Positions 8,109 through 17,494 of a stretch of DNA of 64,000 nt are shown piece after piece. Position 1 is the first letter of the stretch. Each line of letters opens with the position of its first letter. The stretch is taken from the NCBI GenBank assembly GCA_000023185.1, contig CP001627.1:124001-188000 (forward strand), in the 5' to 3' direction. This DNA is from Rhizobium leguminosarum bv. trifolii WSM1325. Its GTDB lineage: Bacteria > Pseudomonadota > Alphaproteobacteria > Rhizobiales > Rhizobiaceae. The notes under the pieces were generated by a model. That model made no database searches, was not told the origin of the DNA, and was given only the letters and a program-made list of their open reading frames with translations. A program made the translations under genes and the position numbers.

Positions 8109-10229
8109 TCACCGTTGACTGAGACCGTCCGCCAGCCGAACCAGACCGAGGAAATCCGACCTGTAACCGAAGGTGTCCGTGCCTCGCGATGCCGCGGCGA
8201 GATCGGCGATCGCCTGATAGGAATAGGTGTCGACGGCCGCGACATGGCTGAGTTTCTGGCCGAAGGCTGCGACTGCCACCGAGAAACGGACATCCTGCGG
8301 CGCGGCATCGACGGTGGCGACCGCGTTGCCGTCGTTGACAGGCGTGGTGATGAGGGCGCTCTTGTCCTCGCCCGGCCGCTTGTAGCGCATCTTGACGAAG
8401 GCAAGCTCGCCGTGATGGGCGCTGTCGGAGGCCTCGGCCGGCACCTTATCGGCTGCGCCGTACCGCAGGTCGTCATTCATCACGGCGGGGCTTCCCTTCG
8501 GCGTAATCTCGTAAATCGCCGTGACGCTGTGGCCGGAGCCGATATCGCCGGCATCGACGCGGTCATTGTTGAAATCCTCGCGGTTCAGCGCCCGCGTCTC
8601 GTAACCGATCAGCCGGTATTCGGCGATCCGTTCCGGGTTGAACTCGACCTGGAATTTGACGTCGCTGGCGATCGGAAACAGCGTCGATCCGGCCTCTTCG
8701 ACCAGCGTCTTCTGCGCCTCGGCCAAGGTATCGATATAGGCAGCACTGCCATTGCCGTTCTGGGCGAGCGTCTGCATCAGGGAATCGTTGAGATTGCCCC
8801 GTCCGAAGCCGAGAACGGTGAGGAAGATGCCGTCTTTGCGCTTCTCTTCAATGATGCGCTTCAAATCCCCATCGCTCGACGGACCGACATTGAAGTCGCC
8901 ATCGGTCGCCAGCATAACCCGGTTGACGCCGTCCTTGACGAAGCCCTGCTTGGCAAGGTCGTAGGCCGCCTCGATGCCTTCGGCCCCGCCGGTCGAGCCT
9001 CCGGGCTCCAGCCTGTCGATCGCCGACAGGATCTTCGATTTCTCCGCCACGCGTGTCGGCGCCAGCACCGTGCCGGCATTACCGGCATAGGTGACGATCG
9101 ACACGGTATCGTCAGCCTTCAGCCTGTTGACCATGAGCCGGAAGGCGCTCTTCAGCAGCGGCAGTTTGTCCGGCTCGTCCATCGAGCCCGACACGTCGAT
9201 CAGGAAAACCAGATTGGCACGCGGCGTGGTCGCCGGCGCAATATCATAACCCTTGATCGCCACATGCATCAATTCCGTGTCGCGGTTCCACGGGGTCGGC
9301 ATGACAGTCACCGTCGCCTTGAAAGGCTGGTCGGCATTGTTAGGACCCGGCCAGTCATAGGGGAAATAATTGATCATCTCCTCGACGCGAACCGATAGTG
9401 GATCGGGCATTGCCCCGCCCGTCAACGACCGGCGGACGAAGGCATAGGACGCGCTGTCGACATCGGCGGAGAATGTCGAAACCGGATCCGTCGCGACGCT
9501 CTTGATCGGATTTGCCGCCGCATTGGCAAACCGCTCGCGATTGGGATCGAGCTGCATCTGCATGCGCCCCTCCGCAGGCGGAACAGGCGAGGGGGCGATG
9601 GCGGCCATCGGTTCGGCAAACTGCCGCTGGGGGACGATGCCGGGAGCGGCCGGCGCAGCGCGTTTGGTAGCCCCGAGTGCCGCGGCAGAACCCTCCGGCT
9701 TGTTCGTGAGGGCGGCGTTGGCATCGTATTCGGATGTCTGCGACGCATCGGGTTTCGCGAGGGCCGGCGCCTCCTTGTCCTGCAGCGCTTGCGCGACAGC
9801 AACAGATTGCTCAGCCAGGCTGACGTTCCCGGCCGGTATTTGCGGCGCGACCGCAACCGGCTGACCGGTGGTTGCAGCCGGTTGTTTCGACGCCTCACTT
9901 TTCGAAAGATTGCCGGCGATCTCAGTCTGGTCGATGATCGGCAATCCGTTACGGGTCAGCTCGATCGCGAGATAACCGGCGGCCGGAATGACCAGCAGCG
10001 TCGCAAGGGCTGAACCGGCGAGGAATTTCTTGTTCATGGCAGGGCTCCATATCCAGTTGATGATGGAGCTTTGACGCCAGCCTTTCGCATTTCCTTGGGC
10101 CGCCGTTGCATTATTTTCCGCGGTGTCGAAGGCCTGCATCGCGGCAGCAAGTGCACGCGTACGCGCCTCCGGCGTTGCTGCCGGCGGTGTCAGGCGGGAG
10201 AGCTTGTCGAGTTCCTTGTCCACGGTCAT
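8109..10229 (-). CDS. VWA-domain membrane protein of the YfbK family
   Basis: 706-residue protein. Seen: cytoplasmic N-terminus of about 65 residues, one membrane segment (FLAGSALATLLVIPAAGYLAI, about 69-89), an Ala/Pro-rich linker to about 225, the conserved YfbK N-terminal region (STFSADVDSASYAFVRR near 251), then a von Willebrand A domain with an intact MIDAS DVSGSMDEPDK at 345, TDGDFNVG near 450, and a C-terminal YfbK domain ending SDFLGLVRLA. The start overlaps the sigma factor's stop as ATGA, so the two are co-translated. By position the short cytoplasmic N-terminus could serve as the sigma factor's membrane anchor or antagonist; no zinc-binding anti-sigma motif is visible. Function is not established for the family. 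Confidence 0.85.
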   Translation of the reverse strand: MTVDKELDKLSRLTPPAATPEARTRALAAAMQAFDTAENNATAAQGNAKGWRQSSIINWIWSPAMNKKFLAGSALATLLVIPAAGYLAIELTRNGLPIIDQTEIAGNLSKSEASKQPAATTGQPVAVAPQIPAGNVSLAEQSVAVAQALQDKEAPALAKPDASQTSEYDANAALTNKPEGSAAALGATKRAAPAAPGIVPQRQFAEPMAAIAPSPVPPAEGRMQMQLDPNRERFANAAANPIKSVATDPVSTFSADVDSASYAFVRRSLTGGAMPDPLSVRVEEMINYFPYDWPGPNNADQPFKATVTVMPTPWNRDTELMHVAIKGYDIAPATTPRANLVFLIDVSGSMDEPDKLPLLKSAFRLMVNRLKADDTVSIVTYAGNAGTVLAPTRVAEKSKILSAIDRLEPGGSTGGAEGIEAAYDLAKQGFVKDGVNRVMLATDGDFNVGPSSDGDLKRIIEEKRKDGIFLTVLGFGRGNLNDSLMQTLAQNGNGSAAYIDTLAEAQKTLVEEAGSTLFPIASDVKFQVEFNPERIAEYRLIGYETRALNREDFNNDRVDAGDIGSGHSVTAIYEITPKGSPAVMNDDLRYGAADKVPAEASDSAHHGELAFVKMRYKRPGEDKSALITTPVNDGNAVATVDAAPQDVRFSVAVAAFGQKLSHVAAVDTYSYQAIADLAAASRGTDTFGYRSDFLGLVRLADGLSQR

Positions 10230-10750
10230 ACCTCTTCCTTGCCGAGCACGGCCTTCAGCCTCTTGCGCGCTTCATGAACCTGCCAGGACACAGTCGCCTC
10301 CGAGCAGCCCATGACATCGGCGGCAGCCGAATGGCTGAGACCTTCGCCGTAAACGAGCAGCACTGCGTCGCATTGCCTGTCCGGCAAGGCGCGCACGGCT
10401 GCCCATAATTCGCTCGATAGCTCATCGTCATTTGCGGCCGGCGCATCGGGCTGCGGTTCGACAGCGTAGGCGCGGAATGTCTGCTCCTCTCGTGCAAGCT
10501 TGCGTCTATGGTCACGGGCGGCATTGAGCGTCAGAGTATAAAGCCATGTCCTGAAGCGGCTGGCGCCGCGAAAGCTGCGGATGGCTGCGCCGAGCTTGAC
10601 GCAGACCTCCTGGGCGATGTCGTCGGCATCCGTGGAACTGCCAGACCACCGCCACGCCGTCGCATGGACGAAATCATAATGGCGCGACACCAGTTGCCCG
10701 AAGGCCTCCCGGTCGCCGCCCTGCGCTCGTTCTATGAGCTCCGCGTCCAA
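10226..10750 (-). CDS. ECF-family RNA polymerase sigma factor
   Basis: 174-residue group-4 sigma factor. Seen: region 2 from about residue 20 to 85 (YDFVHATAWRW, DADDIAQEVCVKL, FRTWLYTLTLNAARDHRR) and region 4 from about 115 to 168 (ALPDRQCDAVLLVYGEGLSHSAAADVMGCSEATVSWQVHEARKRLK). The only in-frame start is TTG at 10750, since a TAG lies just upstream; GGGGTAGG precedes it at reasonable spacing. A TTG start suggests low expression. It is translationally coupled to the VWA protein. Target promoters cannot be named from this window; I saw no clear ECF-type promoter in the 223-base region upstream. Confidence 0.92.
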   Translation of the reverse strand: MDAELIERAQGGDREAFGQLVSRHYDFVHATAWRWSGSSTDADDIAQEVCVKLGAAIRSFRGASRFRTWLYTLTLNAARDHRRKLAREEQTFRAYAVEPQPDAPAANDDELSSELWAAVRALPDRQCDAVLLVYGEGLSHSAAADVMGCSEATVSWQVHEARKRLKAVLGKEEV

Positions 10751-10974
10751 TTCCGCACCTACCCCATGCTATCCAGCAAGATGCTATTTCGAGATTGAGA
10801 CGTTTCTCGGATGACTTTCCTTGGGTCGGCGATGAAAAAATTATCGCGAATTTTGAAAGCCGCGACATCCATGGGTCGCGGCCAGACAGATCGTCCGCTT
10901 CACAGAGGCGCATGATGAGGACAGAGTCGGCCAGGGACATGATCTGTCATGTCCCAAATCGCGAAAGGACCTTC

Positions 10975-11886
10975 ATGTCCGCTCAACCACCTGCCCCCAC
11001 CGAAAGGGGCATCCTGCAGTTTCTGGCGATTTGCGATTCCTTCTATCCGCCAGACGCCGTTCTAGCATCGATCGAACAGCAGCGACATTGGTACGACACG
11101 CTCTGCGCTCGTTTCGACCGCCCGCTGCCCCCGGAGATGATCTTTGCGGACGGCATGCTCCAGCGCATACCGATCCGGCGCTACCGCCCGCGGAAAATCA
11201 GCACCCGCACCAGTCTGCTCTATCTTCATGGCGGCGGCTTTGTTGTCGGTTCGCTCGAGAGCCATCATGCCATCTGCGCCGAGATCGCCGATTTTGCCGG
11301 CGCGGAACTTGTTTCGGTCGATTACCGGCTGGCCCCTGAATATCGCTGGCCGGCGCAGACGGATGACGGCTTTACCGTGTTGAAGCATCTGCTTTCCGCC
11401 AACAGCAAGGTCGTGCTGATCGGCGACAGTGCCGGGGCCAATCTGGCGGCGGGCCTTGCATTGCGCGCGCGCGACGAGGGCCTGTCCGGAGTCGTCGGCC
11501 AAGTTCTGATCTATCCGGCGCTTGGCGGTGACCTTGCCGCAGGCTCTTACGTCGAAATGGCCGCGGCGCCGGGCCTGACGACGGCGGATGTCGGCTATTA
11601 TCGCGAAATCCTGCAGGCGCCGGCAGGCAATGAGATCGCCGAGCCCCTGCAGGCAGCTTCGCTTGCCGGGCTGCCGCCGGCCTTCATCACGGTCGCGCAT
11701 TTCGATCCGCTTCGGGACGACGGCCGGCACTATGCCGCCCGGCTCACCGCGGAGGGCGTCGAAGTCTGGTTCCGAGAGGAGCCGCAAATGGTGCACGCGT
11801 GGCTGCGCGCCCGCCACATGAGCGACGGCGCCCGCGATGGCTTCCGTGCCGTCTGCGAGGCCGTTCGGCGTCTGGCGATCGCCTGA
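10975..11886 (+). CDS. Alpha/beta hydrolase, hormone-sensitive-lipase (HSL) family
   Basis: 303-residue carboxylesterase/lipase-like enzyme. Seen: oxyanion-hole motif HGGGFVVGS near residue 87, VDYRLAPEYRWPA near 115, nucleophile GDSAGANLA near 147, catalytic Asp in FDPLRDDG near 250 and catalytic His in QMVHAWLR near 279. The ATG at 10975 follows GAAAGGACCTTC; the 60-residue in-frame upstream extension is rejected because the family similarity starts after it. Its stop lies four bases from the stop of the convergent CocE-type gene. Small acyl esters are the expected substrates; the true one is unknown. Confidence 0.88.
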   Translation: MSAQPPAPTERGILQFLAICDSFYPPDAVLASIEQQRHWYDTLCARFDRPLPPEMIFADGMLQRIPIRRYRPRKISTRTSLLYLHGGGFVVGSLESHHAICAEIADFAGAELVSVDYRLAPEYRWPAQTDDGFTVLKHLLSANSKVVLIGDSAGANLAAGLALRARDEGLSGVVGQVLIYPALGGDLAAGSYVEMAAAPGLTTADVGYYREILQAPAGNEIAEPLQAASLAGLPPAFITVAHFDPLRDDGRHYAARLTAEGVEVWFREEPQMVHAWLRARHMSDGARDGFRAVCEAVRRLAIA

Positions 11887-11889
11887 CGA

Positions 11890-13893
11890 TCACATCAGGT
11901 CGCGCGCGATCCGCTTTTCGGCAAAGACCTTTTCGAAGATCTGCACGTCGTCCTCGAAGGCGGTGACGACAGCACTGATGATCCAGTCGGTCCGGGTGCA
12001 GGCAACACGCCCGGTCGCCACTGTCCGCACGAACCAGCCGGGGCGGCGCATGTCGCAGGTCCAGGTCGAGGTCCCGGTCATCGACAGGGGATTATCGGGT
12101 GAAATCGACCAGAGTTCCTCGCGCAATTGCCGGGTCGAGAGGCCTGTCTCAGGGTGCTCGGTGAGCCCGGTATCCTCGTGGATGTGATACTCGGTCCTGT
12201 TGACCGAGAGATCGCGGACGACCTGCCGCTTCGTCGCGGCCGCCGCGTGCTCAATGTATTTCGGCAGCGGATCGGGATTGGCCGGTTCCTTGATGTCTAT
12301 CCGCTGGTGCTCGCCGAGCATCGGCAGCCCCAGACCGAGTGCGGCGATATCGACCTCGATGCCGTCGTCATCAGGCGGCGGCAGGATCATCGGCCAATAG
12401 GCGGTAGAAAGCGAAAGGCGGATGCGATGCCCCTTGCGGAAGCGATAACCGCAGGCATCGAGCACGAGCCGGATCGGCACCGTCTCGCCCGGTTTCAGCG
12501 GCTTGGGATCTACATTGCCGTCCCGGTGGGTAAGATTGACGACGCCGAAAGCGACACGCGTTGCCGTGCCATCCGGATGGACATCGACGAGCCGGGCGCA
12601 GAGATTTCCGCACGCCGCCCGAGAGCGCAGCGCAAGCGTGAGCACGGGCCGGCCGAGATAGTCGTGATCGCCAGCAAGCGGCATCGTATCGAAGACCAGC
12701 GAGCCGGCATCGTCCGAGCGTTGATCAATCGCCATTTCGGCGTCGGGTTTCAGCGTGAAATATTCACCCGATGCCGTCCCGGTGTCGAGCGGAGAGCGGA
12801 GATAAACGGGATGTTCGGGCGCATGCGGGATCGGCATGCCTTCGGTCAGCTTGCCGAACTGCTCGACATAGAAGCACTGCATCTGTGGCGGCGACCAGAC
12901 GTCCTTGGCGACCCAGAAGCCCGGATCGCTGTCGCGGCGTGGGGCAGGGCGGATGGCATCGAGAATATAGGCGCGGGCCTGCGGCAGCCTGTCGATCCCA
13001 TTGTCCTCGCCCCGCAGCCATTTGTTCCACCAGGCGATTGCCTCGCCATGGAAATCGGTGCGCGGCTTCGGCCAGGCGAAATGCGGATATTTGTGGACCC
13101 AGGGGCCGATCAGCGCCTTCGCCTTGCCGCCCAGGCCTTCGACCGCCATCAGCGGCGTATTGCGGTAGCCGTCGGCCCAGCCGGCAATCACCAGCGCGGG
13201 GATCTCCACGCTCGAAAAATCCTCTGAGATCGAGCCGTGACGCCAGAAGACATCGCGCCGCTGATGGGCCAGCCATTCCTCCATGAAGAAGGGTTCGCCT
13301 GCCAGGCGTTCCAGCCACATTTCCTTCCAGCGTTCGCCGACGAGTGCGGGGTCGGGCGGGCGCGACTGGTAGCCAAGCATCGTTGCCGCCCATGAGAGCT
13401 GGGCGGAGAGATGGCAGCCGTTCTTGTAGTGGATGTCGTCATTGTAGCGGTCGACGGTCGAGGCGATCGATATGACGGCCTTCAGCGCCGGCGGGCGCAA
13501 TGCTGCGACCTGCAGACTGTTGAAGCCACCCCAGGAGATGCCCATCATGCCGACCGCGCCGTTCGACCATGGCTGCGAGGCAATCCAGGCGATCAGCTCG
13601 CAGGCATTGGCAAGCTCGCTTTCGGTATATTCGCCGTCGATGACGCCGTCTGATTCTCCGGATCCGCGGATATCAACGCGCACGCCGGCAATGCCTGCGG
13701 CCGCGAATACCGGATAGGTCGACTCGTCCCTGAGGCTGGTTCCGTCCCGTTTGCGATAGGGCAGGAATTCGAAGACGGCGGGAACGGGATCTTCGCTAGC
13801 GCCATCCGGCATCCAGATGCGCGCGGCAAGCCGCGTCCCATCCTCCAGCGTAATCCATTCATTCTCGATGGTGGTGAAGCCGCGCGAGGTCAT
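11890..13893 (-). CDS. CocE/NonD family hydrolase (X-Pro dipeptidyl-peptidase-like esterase)
   Basis: 667-residue serine hydrolase. Seen: alpha/beta hydrolase core with VFEFLPYRKRD near 40, RVDIRGSGESDG near 75, nucleophile elbow GMMGISWGGFNSLQ near 116, catalytic region IAGWADGY near 240 and His in GPWVHKYPH near 265, then a lid/helical part and a C-terminal jelly-roll from about 420 (HRIRLSLSTAYWP). ATG at 13893 is favoured because AAGGA sits six bases upstream; ATGs at 13911 and 13899 are possible. It is the last gene of the carnitine-type operon, 51 bases after the ABC ATPase, so an O-acyl-carnitine or choline-ester-like substrate is a reasonable guess. Peptidase or amide/ester specificity cannot be read. 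Confidence 0.85.
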   Translation of the reverse strand: MTSRGFTTIENEWITLEDGTRLAARIWMPDGASEDPVPAVFEFLPYRKRDGTSLRDESTYPVFAAAGIAGVRVDIRGSGESDGVIDGEYTESELANACELIAWIASQPWSNGAVGMMGISWGGFNSLQVAALRPPALKAVISIASTVDRYNDDIHYKNGCHLSAQLSWAATMLGYQSRPPDPALVGERWKEMWLERLAGEPFFMEEWLAHQRRDVFWRHGSISEDFSSVEIPALVIAGWADGYRNTPLMAVEGLGGKAKALIGPWVHKYPHFAWPKPRTDFHGEAIAWWNKWLRGEDNGIDRLPQARAYILDAIRPAPRRDSDPGFWVAKDVWSPPQMQCFYVEQFGKLTEGMPIPHAPEHPVYLRSPLDTGTASGEYFTLKPDAEMAIDQRSDDAGSLVFDTMPLAGDHDYLGRPVLTLALRSRAACGNLCARLVDVHPDGTATRVAFGVVNLTHRDGNVDPKPLKPGETVPIRLVLDACGYRFRKGHRIRLSLSTAYWPMILPPPDDDGIEVDIAALGLGLPMLGEHQRIDIKEPANPDPLPKYIEHAAAATKRQVVRDLSVNRTEYHIHEDTGLTEHPETGLSTRQLREELWSISPDNPLSMTGTSTWTCDMRRPGWFVRTVATGRVACTRTDWIISAVVTAFEDDVQIFEKVFAEKRIARDLM

Positions 13894-13944
13894 GCTCATT
13901 CCTTGATGCATATTCCGTAAGACGAAGGTTCTGCCCTCGTCAGG

Positions 13945-15576
13945 TCAGTTGCCGGCGCTCTCCATGCGACGCGTGGCAAGCACCCGTTCCAGCCAGCCGA
14001 TTTCCATTTCCGGCACGGATTTCAACAGCAGATCGGTGTAGTCGTCAAAGGGCGGCGACAGCGCCGTCGATTTCGGACCGAACCGTACCAGCTTGCCGCG
14101 ATGCATCACCGCCACGCTGTCGGCGATCGCCCGGACGATCGCGATGTCGTGGGTGATGAAGACATAGGACAGCTGCTCTTCTTGCTGCAGGCGCAGAAGC
14201 AGCTTGAGGATACCCTCCGCCACCAGCGGATCGAGCGCCGAGGTCGGCTCGTCGCAGAGGATGAGTTCGGGCTTGGCGGCCAGCGCTCTCGCAATCGCCA
14301 CGCGCTGCTTCTGGCCGCCGGATAGTTCGGCCGGGTAGCGGTCGACGAAGCCCTTGCCCATTTCGATCTGATCGAGCAGTTCCTTCACCCGGGCGGTCTT
14401 CTCGGCACCTCTCAGGCCATAATAGAAGGTCAGCGGGCGGCCGATGATGTCGCGCACCGTCTGTCGCGGGTTCATCGCCGTATCGGCCATCTGGTAGATC
14501 AACTGGATGCGCCTCAAATCGTCATTCGGCCGGCTCTTCAGACCTGGCATCAGCGGCTTGCCGTCAAAGACGATGCGGCCGCTGCTCGGCGGCAACAGGC
14601 CGGTGATGACGCGCGCCAGGGTCGATTTGCCGGAACCGGATTCACCAACGACCGCGAGCGTCTGCCCCTTCGGCACGTGCAGCGAGACATCGTGCAGCAC
14701 TTTGAAGCCGTTGGAATATTCGGCGCTGACATTTTCGACCTTGAGAAGTGCTGCAGACTGGTCGGCCGCCTCCTCACGATAGGCCTGCCTGACATTGACG
14801 AGAGCGCGCGTATAGTCTTCCCGCGGCGCCTCGATGATCTGCTGGACACTGCCATATTCGACCTGCTTGCCATAACGCAGGACCATGATGTCGTCCGAGA
14901 TCTGGGCGACGACGGCAAGGTCATGGGTGATGTAGAGGGCGGCGGTGTGCGTTTCCTCGATGGCATGCTTGATCGCCGCCAGCACGTCGATCTGCGTGGT
15001 GACGTCAAGCGCCGTCGTCGGCTCGTCGAAGACGATGAGTTCGGGATTGGAGCAGAGCGCCATCGCCGTCATCGCGCGCTGCAACTGGCCGCCGGAGACC
15101 TGGTGGGGAAAGCGCTCGCCGAAGGTTTCCGGATTGGGCAGGCCGAGAACCCCGAACAGATAAAGCGCCCGTTTGCGCGCCTCGTCTTTCGTCATCAATC
15201 TATGTTTGACCGAGGCTTCGATCACCTGATCGCCGAGCCTGTGGGCCGGATTGAAGGCGGCGGCGGCCGATTGCGCAACGTAGCAGACCCGTGCGCCGCG
15301 GATTTTCCGGATGCCGTCCTTGCCGAGCACCAGGATATCAGCGCCGTCGAGCCGCACCTCGCCACCGGTGATTTCGGCGCCGCCCCGGCCATAGGCAAGC
15401 GCCGAAAGGCCGATCGTCGACTTGCCGGCGCCCGATTCCCCGATCAGGCCGAGAACCTTGCCCTTCTGCAGATCGAAGGAAACCCCGTCTACGATCGTCA
15501 CTCGCTTCGGCGGTTCGCCCGGCGGGTAGCTGGTTGCTTCGATCTTCAGATTACGAACGGAAAGAAGCTCAGGCAT
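13945..15576 (-). CDS. Dipeptide-type ABC transporter, fused DppD-DppF ATPase
   Basis: 543-residue protein with two complete ATPase domains. First domain (about 1-260): Walker A GESGAGKST near 48, signature VSGGQLQRAM, Walker B LIVFDEPTTALD. Second domain (about 275-520): GESGSGKST, LSGGQKQRVAIARAL, LILCDEPTSALD. Both look catalytically intact. The ATG at 15576 lies within the last bases of the permease gene (8-base overlap). Powers the importer encoded at 15569-19084. The operon context suggests a quaternary amine or its acyl ester rather than a peptide, but PepT-type importers are too varied to assign. Confidence 0.92.
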   Translation of the reverse strand: MPELLSVRNLKIEATSYPPGEPPKRVTIVDGVSFDLQKGKVLGLIGESGAGKSTIGLSALAYGRGGAEITGGEVRLDGADILVLGKDGIRKIRGARVCYVAQSAAAAFNPAHRLGDQVIEASVKHRLMTKDEARKRALYLFGVLGLPNPETFGERFPHQVSGGQLQRAMTAMALCSNPELIVFDEPTTALDVTTQIDVLAAIKHAIEETHTAALYITHDLAVVAQISDDIMVLRYGKQVEYGSVQQIIEAPREDYTRALVNVRQAYREEAADQSAALLKVENVSAEYSNGFKVLHDVSLHVPKGQTLAVVGESGSGKSTLARVITGLLPPSSGRIVFDGKPLMPGLKSRPNDDLRRIQLIYQMADTAMNPRQTVRDIIGRPLTFYYGLRGAEKTARVKELLDQIEMGKGFVDRYPAELSGGQKQRVAIARALAAKPELILCDEPTSALDPLVAEGILKLLLRLQQEEQLSYVFITHDIAIVRAIADSVAVMHRGKLVRFGPKSTALSPPFDDYTDLLLKSVPEMEIGWLERVLATRRMESAGN

Positions 15577-16396
15577 CGCCGCGCCCTCCCTTGAGGCTGG
15601 ATGTGCGTTTCAGGAGCCAGTCGACCACGAGGTTGACGCAGACGGCAAGTGTCGCGATCGCCGTGCCCGGCACCAGCGCTGCCGAGATACCGAAGATGAT
15701 GCCGTCCTTGTTGTCCTTGACCATGCCGCCCCAATCGGCCGCAGGCGGCTGAATGCCGAGGCCGAGGAAGGAAAGCGTCGAGAGGAACAGGATCGAGAAG
15801 GCGAAGCGCAGGCCGAATTCGGCCAGCAGCGGCGACAGCGTGTTCGGCAGGATTTCGCGGAAGATGATCCAAAGTTTGCCTTCGCCGCGCAGTGTTGCCG
15901 CCTCGACGAATTCCATCACCGCGACATCGAGCGCGACGGCGCGGCCGAGACGATAGACGCGGGTGGAATCGAGGATCGCCATGACAAGGATCAACACGAC
16001 GATGTTTTGCGGCAGCACCGCAAGAACGACGAGCGCGAAGATCAGCGTCGGGATCGACATCATCAGATCGTTGAAGCGCGAAAAGACCGTGTCGATGATG
16101 CCGCGCGAGACGGCCGCGGTGAAGCTCAGGATAATGCCCAGCGAGAAGGAGATGACGGTGGCGGCGGATGCGACCGTCAGCGTCGTGCGCGCGCCGTAGA
16201 TCAACCGCGAGAAGATGTCGCGGCCGAGATTGTCGAGACCGAAAATATACTGGTTATCAGGCAACTGCCACACGTCGCCGACGACCTGCGTCTCGCCATA
16301 GGGGGCGAGCCAGGGAGCGAAGAGCGCGAAGATGAAAGCGATGGCGATACCGGCCATGCCGATCCAGGCGGTGATGGGGATATCTCGCAATCTCAT
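15569..16396 (-). CDS. Dipeptide-type ABC transporter permease, DppC subunit
   Basis: 275-residue inner-membrane protein. Seen: a first membrane segment near residues 8-30 (ITAWIGMAGIAIAFIFALFA), the DppC hallmark FGLDNLGRDIFSRLIYGART near 52-71, four to five further hydrophobic segments, and the EAA loop AATLRGEGKLWIIFREILPNT-like stretch near 165-185. Starts at 16396 overlapping the DppB stop as ATGA, and ends overlapping the ATPase start. Together with DppB forms the membrane pore of the importer. Confidence 0.92.
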   Translation of the reverse strand: MRLRDIPITAWIGMAGIAIAFIFALFAPWLAPYGETQVVGDVWQLPDNQYIFGLDNLGRDIFSRLIYGARTTLTVASAATVISFSLGIILSFTAAVSRGIIDTVFSRFNDLMMSIPTLIFALVVLAVLPQNIVVLILVMAILDSTRVYRLGRAVALDVAVMEFVEAATLRGEGKLWIIFREILPNTLSPLLAEFGLRFAFSILFLSTLSFLGLGIQPPAADWGGMVKDNKDGIIFGISAALVPGTAIATLAVCVNLVVDWLLKRTSSLKGGRGDA

Positions 16397-17397
16397 CGCG
16401 GATGCCTCAGCCGGGGATTGGCGATAATCGCGAGAATATCGGCCGTCATGTTGAGGAAGATATAGACAGCCGCGAAGATCAGGCCGCAGGCCTGCACGAC
16501 GGGCATGTCGCGCACGGTGACCGCATCGACCATATATTGTCCCATGCCGGGATAGACGAAGACCACTTCGACAACGACGACGCCGACCACGAGATAGGCA
16601 AGGTTCAGCGCGATGACATTGATGATCGGCGCAAGCGCATTGGGGGCGGCATGTTTGACGATCGAGCGGAAGGCGCTGAGGCCCTTCAGCTCGGCGGTCT
16701 CCATATAGGCCGACGACATGACGGAGAGGATAGCCGCCCGTGTCATGCGCATCATATGCGCGAGCACGACGAGCACGAGGGTCGCCGTCGGCAGCGCGAT
16801 CGCCTTCAACCGCTCGACGAAGCCCATGCTGTCATAGACGGTCGCTGGAAAGGTCGCCATGCCAAGGTTCACCGCGAAGAGCAGGATGAGCAGGTAGCCG
16901 ATAAAGAATTCCGGCAGTGAGATCGCCGCAAGCGAGATGATGTTGATGATCTTGTCCGGCAGGCGGTTGCGGAAGTGCACCGACAGCATGCCGAGGCCGA
17001 CGGCGAGCGGCACTGATATCACCGCTGCGAAACCCGCGAGGAAAAGCGAATTGCCGAGGCGTTTGCCGATCTGCTCGCTCACCGAATTCTTGCTGGCCCA
17101 GGAGGTGCCGAAGTCACCCTGAACGGCGTTGCCGAGCCACTCAACGTAGCGCGTCGTCACCGGACGGTTCAGCCCGAGATCCTGGCGAATATTGGCAACG
17201 GCCTGCGGCGTCGCCGACTGGCCGAGATAGGTTGTGGCAAAATCGCCGGGCAGGGCTTCCAGGCCGCCGAAGATCAGGATGGAAACGGCAAAAAGCAGGA
17301 CCAGGCTGAGCACGAAGCGCTCGAGGATGAGGGCAAGCAGCGGAAAACGCTGCCGGAACCCGAGGCCGGGCAAGATGCTTGGGGCAGGATTGGTCAT
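16393..17397 (-). CDS. Dipeptide-type ABC transporter permease, DppB subunit
   Basis: 334-residue inner-membrane protein with six predicted spans, the usual length for DppB/OppB. Seen: N-terminal ILERFVLSLVLLFAVSILIF span near 25-45, LPGDFA near 49, GLNRPVTTRYVEWLGNAVQGDFGTS-type segment near 74-98 typical of the family, and the EAA loop TAELKGLSAFRSIVKHAAPNAL-like stretch near 232-253. It is separated from the binding-protein gene by 97 bases containing two stem-loops. Confidence 0.92.
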   Translation of the reverse strand: MTNPAPSILPGLGFRQRFPLLALILERFVLSLVLLFAVSILIFGGLEALPGDFATTYLGQSATPQAVANIRQDLGLNRPVTTRYVEWLGNAVQGDFGTSWASKNSVSEQIGKRLGNSLFLAGFAAVISVPLAVGLGMLSVHFRNRLPDKIINIISLAAISLPEFFIGYLLILLFAVNLGMATFPATVYDSMGFVERLKAIALPTATLVLVVLAHMMRMTRAAILSVMSSAYMETAELKGLSAFRSIVKHAAPNALAPIINVIALNLAYLVVGVVVVEVVFVYPGMGQYMVDAVTVRDMPVVQACGLIFAAVYIFLNMTADILAIIANPRLRHPR

Positions 17398-17426
17398 GGC
17401 GAGGACCTCGCGCTAAAACGTCGGGA

Positions 17427-17489
17427 GGACCGCGGGGTTTCATCCCACGGTCCCGGCTTCGTTGGAGATCAGAGGGGCAAACGTCCCCT
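17427..17489. terminator. Two stem-loops between binding-protein and permease genes
   Basis: GGACCGCGGG-GTTTCAT-CCCACGGTCC (17427-17453, one mismatch) and AGGGG-CAAACGT-CCCCT (17473-17489) lie in the gap downstream of the binding-protein gene. Such structures often stabilise the binding-protein message or let only part of transcription continue into the permeases. No T-run follows, so partial attenuation or processing is more likely than full termination. Confidence 0.5.
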
Positions 17490-17494
17490 TGCCA

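Noticed and set aside
8067..9398. 443-codon plus-strand open frame
   Set aside because: Antisense to the VWA gene, whose MIDAS and family motifs are clear.
10751..10974. Autoregulatory ECF promoter upstream of the sigma factor
   Set aside because: GGAAAG and CGTCTC are present on the minus strand but separated by about 12 bases, too short for an ECF -35/-10 pair.
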